Source of the DNA: Polaromonas sp.
GTDB lineage: Bacteria > Pseudomonadota > Gammaproteobacteria > Burkholderiales > Burkholderiaceae_C
DNA length: 6,080 nt
Direction of reading: 5' to 3'
Assembly (NCBI GenBank): GCA_023259235.1
Contig: JAHFQQ010000213.1
Location: forward strand, 1-6,080
This document shows, in pieces, positions 3,399-6,080 of the stretch (position 1 is its first letter; each line of letters opens with the position of its first letter). A model generated the notes under the pieces. That model ran no database searches. It had not been told where the DNA came from and saw only the letters and a list, made by a program, of their open reading frames with translations. A program made the position numbers and the translations under genes.

Positions 3399-5846
3399 AT
3401 GAAAAAACCCAGGCTGGTCATGGTGGGCAACGGAATGGCCGGGGTGCGCACGCTCGAAGAGCTGCTGAAGATTGCGCCCGACCTGTACGACATCACCGTC
3501 TTCGGCGCCGAGCCGCACCCCAACTACAACCGCATCCTGCTCTCGCCGGTGCTGGCCGGCGAGCAGACGGTGGACGAGATCATCCTGAACGACCACGCGT
3601 GGTACCAGGAACACGGCATCACCCTGCACACCGGCTTTACCGTCACCGACGTGAACCGCACGCAGCGCACGGTAAGCGCCACCAGCGCAGCGGGCGAAAC
3701 ACTCACTGCCGGCTACGACCGGTTGATCATGGCCACCGGCTCCAACGCCTTCATCCTGCCGATTCCGGGCAAGGACCTGCATGGCGTGCTGGCTTACCGC
3801 GACATCGCCGACACCCAGGCCATGATCGACGCCGCCACGCGCTACCGCCACGCGGTGGTCATCGGGGGAGGCCTGCTGGGGCTGGAGGCCGCCAACGGCT
3901 TATGCAAGCGCGGCATGCAGGTCACCGTGGTGCACGGCGCCGAATGGCTGATGGAGCGCCAGCTCGACAGCGTGGCCGGCAAGCTGCTGCAAAAATCGCT
4001 CACCGAGCGCGGTATGCAGTTCCTGATGCGGGCGCAGACCGCCGAGCTGCTGGGCAATAGCGCGGCCCGCGTCCGTGCGGTCAAGTTCAAGGACGGCAGC
4101 GAAGTGCCGGCGGACCTGGTGGTGATGGCCGTAGGCATCCGCCCGAACACACAGCTGGCCGAAAAAATGCGCCTGCACGTGGACCGCGGCATTGTCGTCA
4201 ACGACACGCTGCAGACCACCACCGACGCCCGCATTTACGCCGTGGGCGAATGCGCGGCGCACCGCGGCATTGCCTACGGTTTGGTGGCGCCCCTGTTCGA
4301 GCAGGGCAAGGTGCTGGCCAACCACCTGGCCGAGTTCGGCATTGGCCGCTACGTGGGTTCGCTCACCTCCACCAAGCTCAAGGTCACGGGCATCGACCTG
4401 TTCTCGGCCGGCAACTTCCAGGGCGGCGAAGGCACGGAAGAAATCGTGCTCTCCGACCCGTATTCGGGTGTGTACAAAAAGCTCGTCATCAAGGACGACA
4501 AGCTGGTCGGCGCCTGTCTGTACGGCGACACCGTGGACGGCAGCTGGTACTTCAAGCTGCTGCGCGACGGCCGCGCCGTGGGTGACCTGCGCGACAAGCT
4601 GATGTTTGGCGAATCCAACATGGGCGACGCCGGCCACCAGGGCCAGAACAAGGCCGCCGCCATGCTGGACACCGACGAGGTCTGCGGCTGCAACGGCGTG
4701 ACCAAGGGCCAGATCTGCAAGGCCATCCAGGAGAAAGGCCTGTTTACGCTGGACGAAGTGCGCAAGCACACCAAGGCCAGCGCCAGTTGCGGCTCCTGCA
4801 CCGGCCTGGTCGAGCAGATTCTCATGGCCACGGCCGGCGGCGACTATTCCGCCACGCCCAAAACCAAGCCGGTATGCGCCTGCACCGACCACGGCCACCA
4901 GGCGGTGCGGGATGCCATCGCGGTGCACCACCTGCTGACGAGCGACGCCGTGTTTCGCTTCATGGAGTGGAAGACGCCCGACGGCTGCCCCACCTGCCGC
5001 CCGGCCATCAACTACTACCGGCTATCGAGCTGGCCGCACGAGGCCCAGGACGACCCGCAAAGCCGCTTCATCAACGAGCGCAGCCACGCCAATATCCAGA
5101 AAGACGGCACGTATTCCGTGGTGCCGCGCATGTGGGGCGGTGAGACCAGCGCCGCCGAGCTGCGCCGCATTGCCGACGTGGTGGACAAGTACCAGATCCC
5201 CACGGTGAAAGTGACGGGCGGCCAGCGCATCGACCTGCTGGGGGTCAAGAAGGAAGACCTGCAGGCTGTCTGGCACGACATCGGCATGCCCAGCGGCCAC
5301 GCCTACGCCAAGGCGCTGCGCACGGTGAAAACCTGCGTCGGCAAGGAGTGGTGCCGCATGGGCACGCAGGACAGCACGCAGATGGGCAAGGACCTCGAGC
5401 ACGCCTTCGTTGGCATGCAGGCGCCGCACAAGGTCAAGTTCGCCGTCAGCGGGTGCCCGCGCAACTGCGCCGAGGCCGGCATCAAGGACGTGGGCATCAT
5501 CGGCGTGGACAGCGGCTGGGAGATGGTCATCGCCGGTAACGGCGGCATCAAGACCGAGGTGGCGCAGTTCTTCGTCAAGCTCAAGTCCGCCGAAGAAGTG
5601 ATGGAGCACACCGGCGCCTTCATGCAGCTCTACCGCGAAGAAGGCTGGTACCTGGAGCGCACGGTGCACTACGTGGCGCGTGTCGGGCTGGACCATGTGA
5701 AGAAAAAAATCCTTGGCGACCCGGCGGGCCGTGCGGCGCTCTGGGCGCGGCTGCAGCACGCGCTGGCGGGCGAGCCCGACCCGTGGTTCGAGAGCCAGCG
5801 TGCGCAGGTGGACGAACGCCAGTTCATCCCGATTGCCATCGCCTGA
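3399..5846 (+). CDS. nirB: Nitrite reductase [NAD(P)H], large subunit
   Basis: NirB carries the catalytic centre of the cytoplasmic siroheme nitrite reductase, which moves six electrons from NAD(P)H to nitrite to give ammonium. The 815 residues are near the family's usual length. An FAD/NAD(P)-binding region (about 1-310) has VGNGMAGVRTLEEL (9-22), the second nucleotide motif VVIGGGLLGLEAA (153-165), ATGS (112-115) and YAVGECA (280-286). A BFD-like [2Fe-2S] domain follows, with C429/C431 (CGCNGV) and C464/C467 (CGSC), then a second cysteine set C493/C495 and C530/C533. A ferredoxin-like half domain leads to the siroheme/[4Fe-4S] ligands in TCVGKEWC (C646, C652) and SGCPRNC (C686, C690). Nothing key is missing. 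It is followed by nirD after an 84-base gap. The upstream sigma54 and NtrC signals point to assimilatory use under nitrogen limitation. The nasB name is used for assimilatory versions. Confidence 0.97.
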   Translation: MKKPRLVMVGNGMAGVRTLEELLKIAPDLYDITVFGAEPHPNYNRILLSPVLAGEQTVDEIILNDHAWYQEHGITLHTGFTVTDVNRTQRTVSATSAAGETLTAGYDRLIMATGSNAFILPIPGKDLHGVLAYRDIADTQAMIDAATRYRHAVVIGGGLLGLEAANGLCKRGMQVTVVHGAEWLMERQLDSVAGKLLQKSLTERGMQFLMRAQTAELLGNSAARVRAVKFKDGSEVPADLVVMAVGIRPNTQLAEKMRLHVDRGIVVNDTLQTTTDARIYAVGECAAHRGIAYGLVAPLFEQGKVLANHLAEFGIGRYVGSLTSTKLKVTGIDLFSAGNFQGGEGTEEIVLSDPYSGVYKKLVIKDDKLVGACLYGDTVDGSWYFKLLRDGRAVGDLRDKLMFGESNMGDAGHQGQNKAAAMLDTDEVCGCNGVTKGQICKAIQEKGLFTLDEVRKHTKASASCGSCTGLVEQILMATAGGDYSATPKTKPVCACTDHGHQAVRDAIAVHHLLTSDAVFRFMEWKTPDGCPTCRPAINYYRLSSWPHEAQDDPQSRFINERSHANIQKDGTYSVVPRMWGGETSAAELRRIADVVDKYQIPTVKVTGGQRIDLLGVKKEDLQAVWHDIGMPSGHAYAKALRTVKTCVGKEWCRMGTQDSTQMGKDLEHAFVGMQAPHKVKFAVSGCPRNCAEAGIKDVGIIGVDSGWEMVIAGNGGIKTEVAQFFVKLKSAEEVMEHTGAFMQLYREEGWYLERTVHYVARVGLDHVKKKILGDPAGRAALWARLQHALAGEPDPWFESQRAQVDERQFIPIAIA

Positions 5847-5880
5847 GGCCACCTGATTTCACGAAACTTCAAGCAAAAAC

Positions 5881-5915
5881 AGCCTCTAGCGCTTGTCCCA
5901 TAAGCGTAACCAGCT
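5881..5915. repeat. Imperfect palindrome in the nirB-nirD gap (Comamonadaceae-type intergenic repeat)
   Basis: An inner stem CGCTT (5890-5894) / AAGCG (5902-5906), with a 7-base loop, sits inside outer arms AGC (5881-5883) / GCT (5913-5915). The whole reads roughly AGCCTCTAGCGCTT, loop, AAGCGTAACCAGCT. It resembles, in degraded form, a palindrome I recall in many intergenic regions of Comamonadaceae (AGCCTCTAGCGCTT...AAGCGCTAGCAGCT). As RNA it would form a weak hairpin between the two cistrons. It has no run of U after it, so it is not a convincing terminator. Confidence 0.45.
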
Positions 5916-5918
5916 ACC

Positions 5919-5924
5919 AAAGGA
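5919..5924 (+). promoter_or_regulatory. Ribosome binding site of nirD
   Basis: AAAGGA lies 6 bases before the ATG at 5931 and supports that start. Confidence 0.65.
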
Positions 5925-5930
5925 ATAGCA

Positions 5931-6080
5931 ATGACCACTTGGACCCCCATTTGCCGTGTGGACGACATTCCCCGCCTGGGCGCCCGCCGCGTGGCACGGG
6001 CGCAGGGCCTGGACGTCGCCCTCTTCCGCAGCGCCGACGACCAGATCTTCGCCCTGCTCGACCGCTGCCCGCACCAGGGC
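5931..6080 (+). CDS. nirD: Nitrite reductase [NAD(P)H], small subunit (partial, runs off the window)
   Basis: The first 50 residues are present, beginning MTTWTPICRVDDIPRLGARR. NirD is the Rieske-like partner of NirB and is needed for NAD(P)H-dependent nitrite reduction. The fragment has the family's N-terminal pattern (W-x-x-I/V-C, then DIP-x-LGAR) and reaches the first Rieske signature, C-P-H (CPHQG, residues 46-50), exactly at the window end. The second C-x2-H motif and the rest of the roughly 110-residue protein lie beyond base 6080. It follows nirB in the same direction with its own ribosome binding site and should be co-transcribed with it. Position directly after nirB makes the assignment firm. 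Confidence 0.92.
   Translation, partial: MTTWTPICRVDDIPRLGARRVARAQGLDVALFRSADDQIFALLDRCPHQG

Noticed and set aside
3900..4931. Long minus-strand open frame (343 codons) opposite nirB
   Set aside because: It is antisense to a clearly real NirB. Its composition, rich in Ala, Gly, Val and His, is what GC-rich third positions produce, and no domain is recognisable.
5022..5852. Second long minus-strand open frame (276 codons) opposite the nirB 3' half
   Set aside because: Same reason: a compositional shadow of the siroheme domain coding sequence, with no recognisable motif.
5847..5930. NirB-NirD fusion or frameshifted fusion
   Set aside because: nirB ends in a normal TGA at a family-typical C-terminus, and nirD has its own ribosome binding site and start; the gap is untranslated.
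1..6080. CRISPR arrays, tRNA or rRNA genes, phage genes, defence or toxin-antitoxin systems
   Set aside because: No regularly spaced repeats, cloverleaf-like sequences or recognisable proteins of these kinds were seen on either strand.

Overview
The window looks like a chromosomal segment of a betaproteobacterium in the order Burkholderiales, most likely Comamonadaceae (Acidovorax, Comamonas, Alicycliphilus or Rhodoferax-like). The evidence is high-GC coding sequence with GC-rich third positions, a Gfa and a NirB of proteobacterial type, and an imperfect palindrome in the nirB-nirD gap that resembles a dispersed intergenic repeat I associate with that family. The family assignment is inference.

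Layout. (1) Bases 3-575 (+) hold gfa, a glutathione-dependent formaldehyde-activating enzyme. (2) Convergent to it, on the minus strand, lies a two-gene operon: a membrane-anchored PAS sensor histidine kinase (2505 down to 1213) and an overlapping FixJ/NarL-type response regulator (1241 down to 630). A candidate sigma70 promoter sits at 2531-2559. (3) Bases about 2607-3155 are a graveyard of two insertion sequences. The C-terminal end of an IS4-family transposase (minus) is cut at 2937/2938 by the left end of an IS3-family element (plus), whose orfA carries an in-frame TAG and breaks off near 3155. (4) Bases 3156-3398 are a compact control region. It has GCACC/GGTGC half-sites including one excellent NtrC-type site (3257-3271), a consensus-perfect sigma54 -24/-12 promoter (3315-3330), and a hairpin at the predicted 5' end of the mRNA (3340-3365). 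(5) nirB (3399-5846), the large subunit of the NAD(P)H-dependent siroheme nitrite reductase, is followed by nirD (5931 onward, cut by the window end), its Rieske-type small subunit.

How it works together. NirBD reduces nitrite to ammonium in the cytoplasm. The NtrC/sigma54 signals argue that here it is assimilatory and switched on under nitrogen limitation, rather than driven by FNR/NarL under anoxia. The gfa gene and the two-component system form a separate neighbourhood. By analogy to FlhSR of Paracoccus denitrificans, the kinase/regulator pair could control formaldehyde oxidation, but nothing in the sequence proves this. The two regions are separated by the insertion-sequence scar, which ends about 50 bp before the first clear regulatory motif of nirB.

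I see no wholly new system. The points most worth a second look are the sigma54/NtrC control region with its leader hairpin, the nested insertion-sequence junction, and the palindrome between nirB and nirD.
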